Assembly (NCBI RefSeq): GCF_004403185.1
Contig: NZ_SOHJ01000011.1
Coordinates: forward strand, 124,001-188,000
Reading direction: 5' to 3'
DNA length: 64,000 nt
DNA from: Cryobacterium suzukii
GTDB lineage: Bacteria; Actinomycetota; Actinomycetes; Actinomycetales; Microbacteriaceae
This document shows, piece after piece, positions 37,070-45,558 of the stretch. Both the position numbers and the translations under genes were made by a program. Under the pieces are notes generated by a model, which worked only from the letters and a program-made list of their open reading frames with translations, did not search any database and had not been told where the DNA came from. Every line of letters starts with the position of its first letter. Positions within the stretch are counted from its first letter, which is position 1.

Positions 37070-38022
37070 GGGGTGTCCTTTTCCTGGAGCAGAGCGTTCG
37101 CGGTGTCTTCGTCGGTCACCAGCACGGTGCACAGCCCGTTGCGCACGACGGCGCGGGCGATGGCATGCTTATTGTTTCCGGAGATGACCGCGATTGTGAG
37201 CGGGGCGCGGCGCAACTGGTCGATCTGAATACCGACCGTTCGTTCATTGAGTTCGGCGTCGACGATGCGGCCGTTCGCATCGATATAGCGGCCGACTACG
37301 TCGCCGACGGCACCGCGCGAGACCAGGTCGTCGATCTGTTCCACTGTCAGGTAGCCGCTGTCGACGAGGGCGGAATTCGCATCCGCCTGGCCGGCGCTGA
37401 AGAGGTAGGCCTGCGCGTTGCGGCCCAGGGCGAGTACCCCGGCGACGGTGCGGTCAGCTTCCATCGCCTGCTTGGTTTCGAGGCGTTCAAAGATGGCGGG
37501 GCTCGGCAACAGGGTGGCCGCGCCGTCGCCCTTGTGGGCGATGGTCACGGCAGTGGATGCCGCGGTGCCGGTGCGTTGGTTCAGGCTGACGCCACCGTTG
37601 ATCTGAACCACGTTGACCCCCGGCGCCCAGCCCTGCTTCAGGTGCACGGACACGTCGTGCAGGGTACGACCCCAGCTGATACCCAGCGTGCGCGGGATCG
37701 GGCGGAGGCCGGCCAGAAAGTCCGCGGCGGCCTGCGCGGTGCGCGACTGCAGTTCGGCTTCGCTCGACACCCCAGCGGAGGAAACGACGATCGCATCGGT
37801 GAGGCCGGTCGATTCGCGCAGGCGCCGTTCGATCGGCAGCCGGCGGGCGCGCGGGTGCACGATCTCGATGCGGATGAACCCGTTTGCCTTCGCGCTTGCC
37901 AGCAACCGGCCGACCTTCCAGCGGGTCAGGCGCAAAATCACACCGATCTCGTCCTGGGTCTGGTTCTCTTCGTAGTAGAGCTCGGCAGCGCGGATAGAGA
38001 GGAGTTCGTCGGTATCGCTCAT
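37066..38022 (-). CDS. SorC/DeoR-type sugar-binding transcriptional regulator
   Basis: This 318-aa regulator has an N-terminal helix-turn-helix (about 10-45, NQTQDEIGVILRLTRWKVGRLL) and a SorC-type phosphosugar-binding domain. It is the promoter-proximal gene of the deoC operon and probably responds to deoxyribose phosphates. The ATG at 38022 was chosen. A TTG six codons upstream is possible, and neither has a strong ribosome site. Palindromes at 38079-38111 in the divergent spacer are candidate operators. Confidence 0.88.
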   Translation of the reverse strand: MSDTDELLSIRAAELYYEENQTQDEIGVILRLTRWKVGRLLASAKANGFIRIEIVHPRARRLPIERRLRESTGLTDAIVVSSAGVSSEAELQSRTAQAAADFLAGLRPIPRTLGISWGRTLHDVSVHLKQGWAPGVNVVQINGGVSLNQRTGTAASTAVTIAHKGDGAATLLPSPAIFERLETKQAMEADRTVAGVLALGRNAQAYLFSAGQADANSALVDSGYLTVEQIDDLVSRGAVGDVVGRYIDANGRIVDAELNERTVGIQIDQLRRAPLTIAVISGNNKHAIARAVVRNGLCTVLVTDEDTANALLQEKDTP

Positions 38023-38078
38023 GTCGGGGTCGCGGTCCAATCGGTTGAAGCCAGCTTAGGGCGGTCCGCCGAGCGAAT

Positions 38079-38111
38079 CAACACTCGTGGGTGTTGTTGC
38101 TCATCTGAGCA
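38079..38111. promoter_or_regulatory. Candidate SorC operators between deoC operon and ROK gene
   Basis: Two palindromes have centres 17 bp apart: CAACAC-N6-GTGTTG at 38079-38096 and TGCTCA-TC-TGAGCA at 38098-38111. They sit in the 137-bp divergent spacer between the SorC-regulator start and the ROK start. Position and symmetry support regulator binding. The two sites differ in sequence, so they may serve different proteins. Confidence 0.55.
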
Positions 38112-38159
38112 CAATCCGGCCCTGGCTGCGGCTGCGATCGCCCCCAGTACGATCAATAC

Positions 38160-39104
38160 ATGAGCAGCAGTGCAGCGCCCCGGTTCGTTCTCGCCGTCGA
38201 TGTCGGGGGTACCAAGGTCGAATCCGCCCTCGTCGACGACCGCGGCCTGGTGCTCGCTTCCAGCCGGCATCGCGCTGCGACCGGGTCGCGCGCTTCGAGC
38301 GAACAACTCGCCGTCGCGCTCACGAGTGCGGTAACTCAGACCCGCTTGAGCCTGCCCACCGGTGCGGCCCTGGTTGGGGTTGGTATCGGCTGTGCCGGGC
38401 CGATTCACCTGCAGCAGGGGGCGGTGTCACCGCTAAACCTTCCGGTCTGGCGCGGGTATCCCCTCAAAGACCTCGTCGCCGCCCTCGTTCCCGATTTGCC
38501 GGTGCGCCTGCGCATGGACGGGCTCTGCATCACACTGGCCGAACACTGGGTGGGAGCAGGAAAGGGTGTCGACAACCTGATGGGCATGATCGTTTCGACC
38601 GGCATCGGCGGCGGCCTGATTCTCGGTGGCGTCACCGTGTCGGGGCCAACCGGAAATGCTGGCCATATCGGCCACATCGAGGTCGGCGGCTTTGACGATC
38701 CGTGCGCCTGCGGCGGCGTCGGCTGCATCGAAGCAATCGCGTCAGGGCCGAAAACCGTCGCCTGGGCACGGACGCAGGGGTTCAAGGGCGAGTCGGGAGA
38801 AGATCTCGCGGCAGCCTACTCGACCGCAGATCCGATTGCGATCGCCGCCGTAACGCGCAGCGGCCGAGCGCTCGGTCAGGCCATTGCCTCCGCAGCGACG
38901 CTGCTCGATCTCGACGTAGTCACTATCGGTGGCGGCTTCGCCAATGTCACGCCCGACCTGCTCGATTTCGCACGGGAAACGATCGCCCGGCGGGTGCAGT
39001 TCGACTATGCGACCCGGGTGCGAGTGGTACCGTCAGCGCTGTCGGGCGACGGCCCGCTGATCGGCGCCGCGGCGCTCATCCACCGTGCCGACCTCGTGCC
39101 ATGA
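38160..39104 (+). CDS. ROK-family sugar kinase
   Basis: This 314-aa ROK protein has N-terminal phosphate loop AVDVGGTKVESALVD and the zinc-binding CACGGVGCIE. The GNAGHIGH motif precedes the zinc site. There is no N-terminal helix-turn-helix, so it is a kinase rather than a NagC/XylR repressor. The catalytic-Asp region reads RMDGLCITLAE where most ROK kinases have NDANAAALAE. It is divergent from the deoC operon with shared candidate operators. A role in phosphorylating a pentose or deoxysugar for DeoC is conceivable. Glucokinase is the default alternative. Confidence 0.85.
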   Translation: MSSSAAPRFVLAVDVGGTKVESALVDDRGLVLASSRHRAATGSRASSEQLAVALTSAVTQTRLSLPTGAALVGVGIGCAGPIHLQQGAVSPLNLPVWRGYPLKDLVAALVPDLPVRLRMDGLCITLAEHWVGAGKGVDNLMGMIVSTGIGGGLILGGVTVSGPTGNAGHIGHIEVGGFDDPCACGGVGCIEAIASGPKTVAWARTQGFKGESGEDLAAAYSTADPIAIAAVTRSGRALGQAIASAATLLDLDVVTIGGGFANVTPDLLDFARETIARRVQFDYATRVRVVPSALSGDGPLIGAAALIHRADLVP

Positions 39105-39110
39105 TGACAG

Positions 39111-40331
39111 TCAGCGAGCGGGCGCCAAGGTGTCCTCCAACATGTGCGGACGCCCGATCACCGCGCCGGCGATGACGATGACCAGCGCGGTGGCCAGTAG
39201 AAAAATGAGCGGCCAGGTCCACCCGCCGCTGAGTTCATGCAGCAGGCCAAAGACCAGCGGCCCGAGCGCTCCCAGGGTGTAGCCGATGCTCTGCACGAAG
39301 CTGCTGAGGGCCACTGCACCGTCGTGAGTACGAGTGCGCAGGTTGATGAGCACGAGTGCGAGCGGAAAGAACAACGGCCCGAGCCCAGCGAGGCTGACCC
39401 AGAGCCAGGTCAGAGTTTCCGGTGCGAACAACAGCCCGAGGTCACCGGCTATAAACGCGAACACACCGACGTAGACGAGGGGCCCGACGTTGGTCATGCG
39501 AGCGGTGAGGGCCGGAATGATCAGTGCGCACGGAATGCCCATGCCGGCATAGACCGCCAGAAGCGTTCCTGCCTGGGCGGGACTAACGCCGGCGGTGTCA
39601 ACGAGCAGCTGCGGCAGCCAGGCGAACATGGCATAGGCGTTAAGCGACGAGGTCGCGAACACGCCCGCGATAGCCCAGGCAATTGGCGTTTTCCAGAGGC
39701 GCCCGAGGATGGTGGCGTCGGCCTCGTCGACGATCGGGCTGGGCGTTCGGGCGCGGTGGCGCACCAGCATGGTGATCCAGGGCACCAGGGCGAGCAGGGC
39801 GAGAAGCATCCACATGCCGAGCGAGATGCGCCAACCGGCGGCATCCGCTACTGGAACCGCAATCAGTGGCGGTACCAGGGTACTCAGGGACACCACGGTG
39901 ACGTAGAGGCTCGTCACGAGCCCGACCCGGTCTGGAAAGTACTTCTTGACCAGCGGAGGCAGCAGCACGTTGCCAATGCCGAGTCCGGCGAAAGCGATGA
40001 CGCTGCCGATGATGAGCATGGTGATCGAGCCGGACAGGCCACGGGTGACGTGACCGAGCAGGATCGCCACGAGGGCCAGCACGAGCGGTGCTTCGAGGCC
40101 GTGACGGCGGGTGATCATGGGGGTGAAGATGCCGAACACGGCGAAGCACACCGGTGGGAGCATACCGAGCACCCCGAGCGACGCCGAGCCGAGGGGAACG
40201 TCGACGCTGATTTCGGTCACGATCGGCGAGAGGGCGGCGACGGCGGTGCGCAGGTTTGCCGCGACCAGGATTATGCCCAGGAGGGCGAGGCCGCGTCCCG
40301 ACCACAATCGGCGGGACACGGCGGTATTCAC
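39111..40331 (-). CDS. MFS transporter, CynX/NimT family
   Basis: This 406-aa major-facilitator protein has 12 predicted membrane helices and opens with LLGIILVAANLRTAVAALSP, the start typical of CynX/NimT-type transporters. Members move cyanate, nitroimidazoles or other small molecules, and most are unassigned. It lies ten bases downstream of a TetR-family gene on the same strand, so it is probably the regulator's target and is expressed on ligand binding. It is convergent with the ROK gene, with a six-base gap. Confidence 0.88.
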   Translation of the reverse strand: MNTAVSRRLWSGRGLALLGIILVAANLRTAVAALSPIVTEISVDVPLGSASLGVLGMLPPVCFAVFGIFTPMITRRHGLEAPLVLALVAILLGHVTRGLSGSITMLIIGSVIAFAGLGIGNVLLPPLVKKYFPDRVGLVTSLYVTVVSLSTLVPPLIAVPVADAAGWRISLGMWMLLALLALVPWITMLVRHRARTPSPIVDEADATILGRLWKTPIAWAIAGVFATSSLNAYAMFAWLPQLLVDTAGVSPAQAGTLLAVYAGMGIPCALIIPALTARMTNVGPLVYVGVFAFIAGDLGLLFAPETLTWLWVSLAGLGPLFFPLALVLINLRTRTHDGAVALSSFVQSIGYTLGALGPLVFGLLHELSGGWTWPLIFLLATALVIVIAGAVIGRPHMLEDTLAPAR

Positions 40332-40340
40332 TTAGATAGT

Positions 40341-40994
40341 CTACGGCCGAGCCGCGGCACGTTCCCGCTGCACGTCGGCGGCCAGATCTTTCAGGTCGTC
40401 CCAGCGCCCGGCGGCAACGAGGCCGGGCAGTATCAACGCCCACATTTCGGTCAGTCGCTGGTCGATGTCACCGCGCCCGGTCAGCACGTCAGAGACCACC
40501 TGAACCCCCGTGAAACCGGCGGTGAAAAACCGTGCAGCGGCCGGCACATCGACCGTTGGCGCTACATCTCCGTCGGCGATCCCCCGACGCAAAAATTCCT
40601 CGCAGGCGGCCATCCAGTCCCGGTAGGGCGCGGAAACCGGCGTCGAGAAGTTCACGGCCTCGATGGTCAGGCGCACACCGGCGCTGACGACCTGATCATC
40701 GCGCAGTTGGCGAGCCAGCTCGTAGGACATGGAAACGAGGGCACGCAGGCCCGGCATGTTGTCGTCGAGCAGCTGACGACCGGCATTGACCGATTTCTCG
40801 TGCTGAACTCCGATTATGGCTACCGCGAGGGCTTCCTTGGAGTCGAAGTGAAAGTACAGTGCTCCCTTGGTCACCCCGGCAGCAGCACTCACCTGCGCGA
40901 GCGACGTGCTCCCGTACCCGCGCTGCTCAAAGGCTTCCGCGGCGCCCCGAATAATCGCCGCCCGCGTTTCTATCGCTCGTGCTTGTTGTGACAT
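40341..40994 (-). CDS. TetR-family regulator resembling gamma-butyrolactone receptors (ScbR/ArpA-like)
   Basis: This 217-aa protein opens with QQARAIETRAAII and the helix-turn-helix VSAAAGVTKGALYFHFDSKEAL. Downstream it has SAGVRLTIE and GFTGVQVVSD. The arrangement closely follows streptomycete butyrolactone-receptor repressors as I remember them. It heads a two-gene unit with an MFS transporter. In this lineage the ligand may be another hydrophobic molecule rather than a hormone. The 96-bp upstream spacer contains ACCGC-N4-GCGGT at 41072-41085, a possible operator or the end hairpin of ribF. Confidence 0.85.
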   Translation of the reverse strand: MSQQARAIETRAAIIRGAAEAFEQRGYGSTSLAQVSAAAGVTKGALYFHFDSKEALAVAIIGVQHEKSVNAGRQLLDDNMPGLRALVSMSYELARQLRDDQVVSAGVRLTIEAVNFSTPVSAPYRDWMAACEEFLRRGIADGDVAPTVDVPAAARFFTAGFTGVQVVSDVLTGRGDIDQRLTEMWALILPGLVAAGRWDDLKDLAADVQRERAAARP

Positions 40995-41090
40995 GGAACC
41001 CCCGAGAAAATATTGGTGTGCCCAGCGTACCCGGGCAACCTGCCCCCGATGGGATGCCCCCCGAAACCGCTACCGCCCGTGCGGTGGCGA

Positions 41091-42038
41091 CTAGCGCGAG
41101 CTTTCGCGGCCCAGAATTACCCGAACCCGTGCAACGTCATCGCGGATCTGCTCGATCAGCGGATCGATCCCCGAGTAAGCGACCATGCCGCGGATCCGTT
41201 CTACGAACGCTACATCCACGGCGTGATCGTAGAGATCTAGATCGACCTCGTCGAGCACGTACGCTTCGACCTGCTTCTGGGCCACGCCGTCGAAGGTGGG
41301 ATTATTGCCCACCGAAATTGCTGCCGGGTAGCGCGATCCGGCATCGCTCAACCAGCCGGCATAGACGCCGTCGGCGGGGATCAGGCCGTCGGAGTCTGCC
41401 GACAGGTTGGCGGTGGGAAACCCCAGCTCGCGGCCACGCGCGGCACCGTGCACGACGACGCCGCGCACGGTTGGCAGGTGGCCGAGCAACCGGCCGGCCT
41501 CGGCCACCGCGCCGTTACCGAGCAGCTCGCGGATCCAGGTAGATGACACCCGGCGTTGCCCGTCTGGCTTCACATCGTCAATCAGGCTCACCTCGTAGCC
41601 GAACTCGGCGCCGAGGTCACGGAGCAGGGCGACATCGCCGGCGCCCCCCGCCCCGAAGCGAAAGTCACGACCGACCAGCACAAACCGGGCGTGTAGCGCG
41701 GTGACCAAAATGCGTTCGATGAATTCACGCGGCGGCAGGCTGGAGAGAGCGTGGTTGAACTCGAGCAGCAACGTTGCATCGACGCCGGTCTCGGCGATCA
41801 GGTTGAGTTTCTGCTGGGCGCTGACCAGCGTGCTCGGGCAGTTGGCCGGAGAGAGCAGGGCGAGCGGATGCCGGTCAAACGTGACAACGACGGCCGCGAG
41901 TTGTTCTCGCTCGGCGATGGCCTTGAGCTCGGCGATCACTGCCCGGTGCCCGGCGTGCACGCCGTCGAACTTTCCGATACTGACGGCCGAGGCGGGCCAG
42001 GCGCTCGGTACCGAGTCGATGCCGTACAGGGTTTTCAT
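41091..42038 (-). CDS. ribF: Bifunctional riboflavin kinase/FAD synthetase
   Basis: This 315-aa protein has the N-terminal nucleotidyltransferase domain (SIGKFDGVHAGHRAVI, about 15-30) and the C-terminal riboflavin kinase domain (about 185-310; GRELGFPTANL, then NPTFDG). It makes FMN and then FAD. The ATG at 42038 overlaps the stop of the small membrane gene by 4 bp and begins the family-like KTLYG. An upstream start would add 21 Arg/Pro-rich residues. It is the last gene of the truB-proximal operon, the usual truB-ribF neighbourhood with two membrane genes inserted. Confidence 0.94.
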   Translation of the reverse strand: MKTLYGIDSVPSAWPASAVSIGKFDGVHAGHRAVIAELKAIAEREQLAAVVVTFDRHPLALLSPANCPSTLVSAQQKLNLIAETGVDATLLLEFNHALSSLPPREFIERILVTALHARFVLVGRDFRFGAGGAGDVALLRDLGAEFGYEVSLIDDVKPDGQRRVSSTWIRELLGNGAVAEAGRLLGHLPTVRGVVVHGAARGRELGFPTANLSADSDGLIPADGVYAGWLSDAGSRYPAAISVGNNPTFDGVAQKQVEAYVLDEVDLDLYDHAVDVAFVERIRGMVAYSGIDPLIEQIRDDVARVRVILGRESSR

Positions 42039-42490
42039 GCGCGGCCCTCTGGCAGCTCGGGGCCGGCGGCCACCGACACCGGGTGGCGTGCGAGCCACCA
42101 CATGCCAAGAAGCGGCAGCACGAGGGGAACGAAACCGTAGCCCTGGCCGAAGACCGACCAGACCGTTTTATGTTGGAACAGCGCAGGGTCGACCAGGCTC
42201 AACGTTCCGACAACGAGCACGCCGAGCAGTTCGAAGCTGATCGTGATCCAGGCAATGCGATACCAGCGTGGGCTGCGCTTGATCAGTGCAACCGTTGCGA
42301 CGATGTAGACGACAGCGGCGAGGGCCGACAGTGAGTATGCGAGCGGGGCGTCCACAAACTCGGACGCAATCTGAACGAATGAACGCCCGGTGGCCGCGAG
42401 GGCCAGCACCCCGTAGACAACAATGAGGAGTCGGCCAATGCCACTCACCCGGCGGGAGGGGGCGGGCTTTTCGGTCTTGGATTTTGTCAT
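42035..42490 (-). CDS. Hypothetical four-helix membrane protein
   Basis: This 151-aa protein has a short basic N-terminus followed by four hydrophobic helices (roughly 20-42, 52-72, 80-102 and 118-136). I do not recognise a named family. It lies between truB and ribF and overlaps ribF by 4 bp. Similar small membrane proteins occur at this place in other Microbacteriaceae (recollection, not checked). No catalytic motif is visible. Confidence 0.75.
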   Translation of the reverse strand: MTKSKTEKPAPSRRVSGIGRLLIVVYGVLALAATGRSFVQIASEFVDAPLAYSLSALAAVVYIVATVALIKRSPRWYRIAWITISFELLGVLVVGTLSLVDPALFQHKTVWSVFGQGYGFVPLVLPLLGMWWLARHPVSVAAGPELPEGRA

Positions 42491-42550
42491 TGCTCGGCAT
42501 TCATCTGGTTCAGTAATTATTGCAGCATCCGCAACGAGCCCGGAACCGCG

Positions 42551-42919
42551 TCAGCTGCCCTGCACGTTCCAGATCTGGTTCATGCGGTAGAGCATGACGG
42601 CGACCGAAAGGCTGCTCACCCCGAGAATGACCGTGCTCCAGCGGCTACGTTCCACCAGCGCCCAGAATCCGGCCACGACCGGTAGCGCAATGGCGCTGAC
42701 CAGGTAGGTGTAGAACTCGAGCAGGCTGCCGGTGGCATCGTTGCCGGCCAGCGGCGCCGCGATCGCGGCCGCGAGCTGCACGATCAGCAGCAACTCCACG
42801 AGTGCGGTCGCGCCCATGGTGAGGTCGGTGGGTTTGCGCCCGGCGAGGCCCAGAATAACGCAGAGCACTCCGCCGGGCACGGCGATGGCCAGTTGCAGCC
42901 AGGTGAACCATTCGATCAT
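42551..42919 (-). CDS. Hypothetical membrane protein
   Basis: This 122-aa protein has four hydrophobic segments and ends in a short polar tail with a Trp-Asn motif. Its ATG overlaps the truB stop by 4 bp, so it is translated with truB. No family is recognised. It and the next membrane gene both sit between truB and ribF. Confidence 0.74.
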   Translation of the reverse strand: MIEWFTWLQLAIAVPGGVLCVILGLAGRKPTDLTMGATALVELLLIVQLAAAIAAPLAGNDATGSLLEFYTYLVSAIALPVVAGFWALVERSRWSTVILGVSSLSVAVMLYRMNQIWNVQGS

Positions 42920-43845
42920 GGGGTGGGTGTCGATTCGCTGGCGTCTACTGTGTCGGGTTCATCTGGCGCGAAGTTCAGCAGCGACTTGGCCTGGTCGCCG
43001 CGATATTCGACCAGTCCGACCAGTCGACCGTCGGGAGCGATCGCGGCGACCGGTCCGGTGCGGGTGGGGTCTCTGTCGATGGTGATGCGCTTGCCGTGGC
43101 CGAGGTCAATGGCCTCTTCTCTCGACAGATCGAGGCGTGGGAGCAGGCGGGTGGCGGCATCCGCCGGCGAAATGAGCTGGGCGACGACGTCGATTTGCTC
43201 GAGGGTGGCGGCGTTTTCGATGCGGAACGGGCCGATGCGGGTGCGGCGAAGCGCCGTGAGGTGTCCGCCGACGCCGAGCGCTCTGCCCAGGTCGCGTGCC
43301 AGGGCGCGAATGTAGGTGCCGGAGGTGCACTCGACGCGTACCTCGAGGTCGAGAAAACCGTCTCCGTGCGTGCTTGAGCGCAGTTCGAACTCGCTCACGG
43401 TCACCGGGCGATACGGTAATTGCACATCTTCGCCCGCGCGCACTCGGGCGTAGGCGCGTTTGCCGTCGACCTTGATGGCGCTGACCGCGCTCGGCTGTTG
43501 GCTGATCTCGCCGGTGAGGTCCATGATGCCGGCTGCAACGGCCGCGGCACTGAGAGCGGTGACCTGCTCGGCGGTCGCGCGGGTGAGTTCGTCGCCCTCC
43601 GCATCATCCGTTGTGGTGGACTGGCCTAGTCGGATGGTCGCGAGGTATTCCTTGTCGAGCCCGACGACGTAGGTGAGCAGCCGGGTCGAACTGTCGATAC
43701 CGAGTACGAGCAGCCCGGTGGCCATGGGGTCGAGAGTGCCGGCGTGGCCGACCTTGCGGGTGCCGGCCAGACGCCGGGTTCGGGCGACAGCGTCATGGCT
43801 GGTCCAGCCCTGCGCCTTGTCGATGAGTAAAAGGCCGCTGGTCAC
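42916..43845 (-). CDS. truB: tRNA pseudouridine(55) synthase
   Basis: This 309-aa TruB makes pseudouridine 55 in the T-loop of tRNAs. It opens with GLLLIDKAQGWTSHDAVART and has the catalytic Asp in HAGTLDPMATGLLVLG, plus SGTYIRALARDLG. It ends with a PUA-like C-terminal region. It is divergent from the ketopantoate-reductase gene with 76 bp between them. It is separated from rbfA, its usual neighbour, by a 4-kb block of mostly rightward genes. Confidence 0.94.
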   Translation of the reverse strand: MTSGLLLIDKAQGWTSHDAVARTRRLAGTRKVGHAGTLDPMATGLLVLGIDSSTRLLTYVVGLDKEYLATIRLGQSTTTDDAEGDELTRATAEQVTALSAAAVAAGIMDLTGEISQQPSAVSAIKVDGKRAYARVRAGEDVQLPYRPVTVSEFELRSSTHGDGFLDLEVRVECTSGTYIRALARDLGRALGVGGHLTALRRTRIGPFRIENAATLEQIDVVAQLISPADAATRLLPRLDLSREEAIDLGHGKRITIDRDPTRTGPVAAIAPDGRLVGLVEYRGDQAKSLLNFAPDEPDTVDASESTPTP

Positions 43846-43921
43846 TAGCTGAGGCTATCAGCGTGAGGCTGGGGGCACGGTGCGAATCGCACGGCCGGCC
43901 CCGGCCCGTAGTATGTGAGCC

Positions 43922-44914
43922 GTGAGAATCGCGGTGATTGGCGCTGGCGCCCTGGGCAGCACGTTCGCCTGCCTGCTCGCTGAGCAGGGGCACGATCTGG
44001 TGGTGACCATGCGCGGGGCCGCGCTGCCGGCAGTGCTGGCCGATGGTATCCGTTTGGCGGGTGGCTACGGTGATTTGTTCGCGCGGCCGCAGGCCGTTGA
44101 ACGATTGGTCGAACCGTGCGACCTGGCGCTGATCTGCACCAAGGCACAGGATGCTTCGGCGGCGATTGCCGAGAATGCCGCTGTGCTCGACGGCACCCCC
44201 GTAATCGTCGTGCAGAACGGGCTCGACGGGGTCACTACGGCCGAGCATCTGCTGCCGCAGTCAGAATGTTTCGGACTAATCACGATCATTGCCGCCCACT
44301 ATGAAGGGCCGGGCCGGGTACGCGTGACGACGGCGGCGCCCAGCTATCTCGGCCGCCGCGACGGCCCGGTCGATGCGGCGACCCGGCGATGGCAGGGGGT
44401 TCTTGACGCCGCAGTCCCCACGCGCGTCCTCGATAACTTCATCGGCGCCCAGTGGACCAAACTCGTCGTCAATATGCTCAACGCCTTGCCCGCCATCACC
44501 GGGCTCAGCGTGCAGGAGGTGATCGGGCGGGCGGACCTTCGCCGGTTGATGACCCGGAGCATGCGCGAAACCGTGCGGGTCGGCCTCGCCAGCGGGGTTC
44601 GGTTTGGCACGTTGCAGGGCCTGTCGCACCGGCGGCTGCGTGCGTTTGCGGTCGCGCCGCTCTGGGCCGGCCAGGTATTGCCACTATCGATGCGTGCACG
44701 TATGGGAACGGTGCCGAACCAGGGTTCGACCCTGCAAAGCCTCGCGCGCGGTCAACGGACCGAGATTGATTTTCTCAACGGAGCGGTGGTGCGCGCCGCA
44801 GCCGAAGCGGGCGTGACCGCGCCGGTCAACGCGCTGCTGACCGAACTCGTGCACGAGGCCGAGCAGAGCTGTCGGTTTCTGACCCCGGCTGAGGTCCTGG
44901 CCCGATTCCGGTAA
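43922..44914 (+). CDS. Ketopantoate reductase family protein
   Basis: This 330-aa NADPH-dependent reductase has N-terminal Rossmann loop AVIGAGALGSTFA, the KAQD motif, and a catalytic Lys/Asn block WTKLVVNMLNALPAITG, as in PanE. It would reduce 2-dehydropantoate to pantoate for CoA synthesis, but many paralogues of this family act on other 2-oxo acids. The start is GTG at 43922. No other pantothenate genes are nearby, so the symbol panE is withheld. Confidence 0.85.
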   Translation: MRIAVIGAGALGSTFACLLAEQGHDLVVTMRGAALPAVLADGIRLAGGYGDLFARPQAVERLVEPCDLALICTKAQDASAAIAENAAVLDGTPVIVVQNGLDGVTTAEHLLPQSECFGLITIIAAHYEGPGRVRVTTAAPSYLGRRDGPVDAATRRWQGVLDAAVPTRVLDNFIGAQWTKLVVNMLNALPAITGLSVQEVIGRADLRRLMTRSMRETVRVGLASGVRFGTLQGLSHRRLRAFAVAPLWAGQVLPLSMRARMGTVPNQGSTLQSLARGQRTEIDFLNGAVVRAAAEAGVTAPVNALLTELVHEAEQSCRFLTPAEVLARFR

Positions 44915-44932
44915 ACGCCCGGCAGCATCCGG

Positions 44933-45535
44933 TCAGCAGCGATCCGTCAACACGCGGCGCGGAGCCGCCGGGTCGGTCGTGTCGACCACAGCCGACACGA
45001 CGTCCCGCGGATGCACTTCGGCGAGGTACCGCAGATCAGAATCGTTCACCGGAGCGCCTTCCAGCAGCACGCTGTACAGCCAGAGTCCGTGCAGTTCGGG
45101 CCGGTTGATGTAGTCGCCGTCGATGATCAGGATGGCGTCGGCGGGAGCGGTCTGCCAGGTGGGTTCAATCCAGGTATCCCGATCGGGATCGAACTGTTCG
45201 GTGACGAAGCCGGTGCTGCCGCCCATGCGGAAGGGCTCGACGAGTACCCGGCGAAGCGCCGAGTAGTCGTAGCCAACCCGGTAGCGATGATCCGGTGTGT
45301 CGGGCGCTAATCGGTGCCGTTCGGCTCGGGAGTGCTGAAAATAGCGCAGGCTGGCCCGGAATACGTGCAGTTCACCTTCCCGGAACACCGCGGCCAGGTC
45401 GTCGCTGAAGGCGGCGCGACCACCGGCATCCGGTCCGTCGATGGCAATGATGGTGCGGCCTCGGGCGTAGTTGTGCAGGATCTCGGCGGCGAGGGTGCGC
45501 AGAAATTCGATGCGCGGTGTGGAAACCAGCTTCAT
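44933..45535 (-). CDS. Uridine kinase-like P-loop protein with degenerate Walker A
   Basis: This 200-aa protein is shaped like actinobacterial uridine-kinase homologues, with a P-loop start after TIIAIDGPDAGGRAAF and later ILIIDGDYINRPEL resembling the Walker B/lid region. The invariant Lys and Thr/Ser of GxxxxGK(T/S) are Arg and Ala, so ATP hydrolysis is doubtful. The ATG at 45535 faces mutY across 23 bp, suggesting a shared promoter region. Whether it is an inactive homologue or binds another ligand is unknown. Confidence 0.75.
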   Translation of the reverse strand: MKLVSTPRIEFLRTLAAEILHNYARGRTIIAIDGPDAGGRAAFSDDLAAVFREGELHVFRASLRYFQHSRAERHRLAPDTPDHRYRVGYDYSALRRVLVEPFRMGGSTGFVTEQFDPDRDTWIEPTWQTAPADAILIIDGDYINRPELHGLWLYSVLLEGAPVNDSDLRYLAEVHPRDVVSAVVDTTDPAAPRRVLTDRC

Positions 45536-45558
45536 GAATCGAGCCTAGGTTAGAACGG

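Noticed and set aside
39237..40991. 584-codon open frame antisense to the MFS and TetR genes
   Set aside because: It spans two real genes and their boundary, and its Glu/His/Arg-rich composition is typical of antisense frames.
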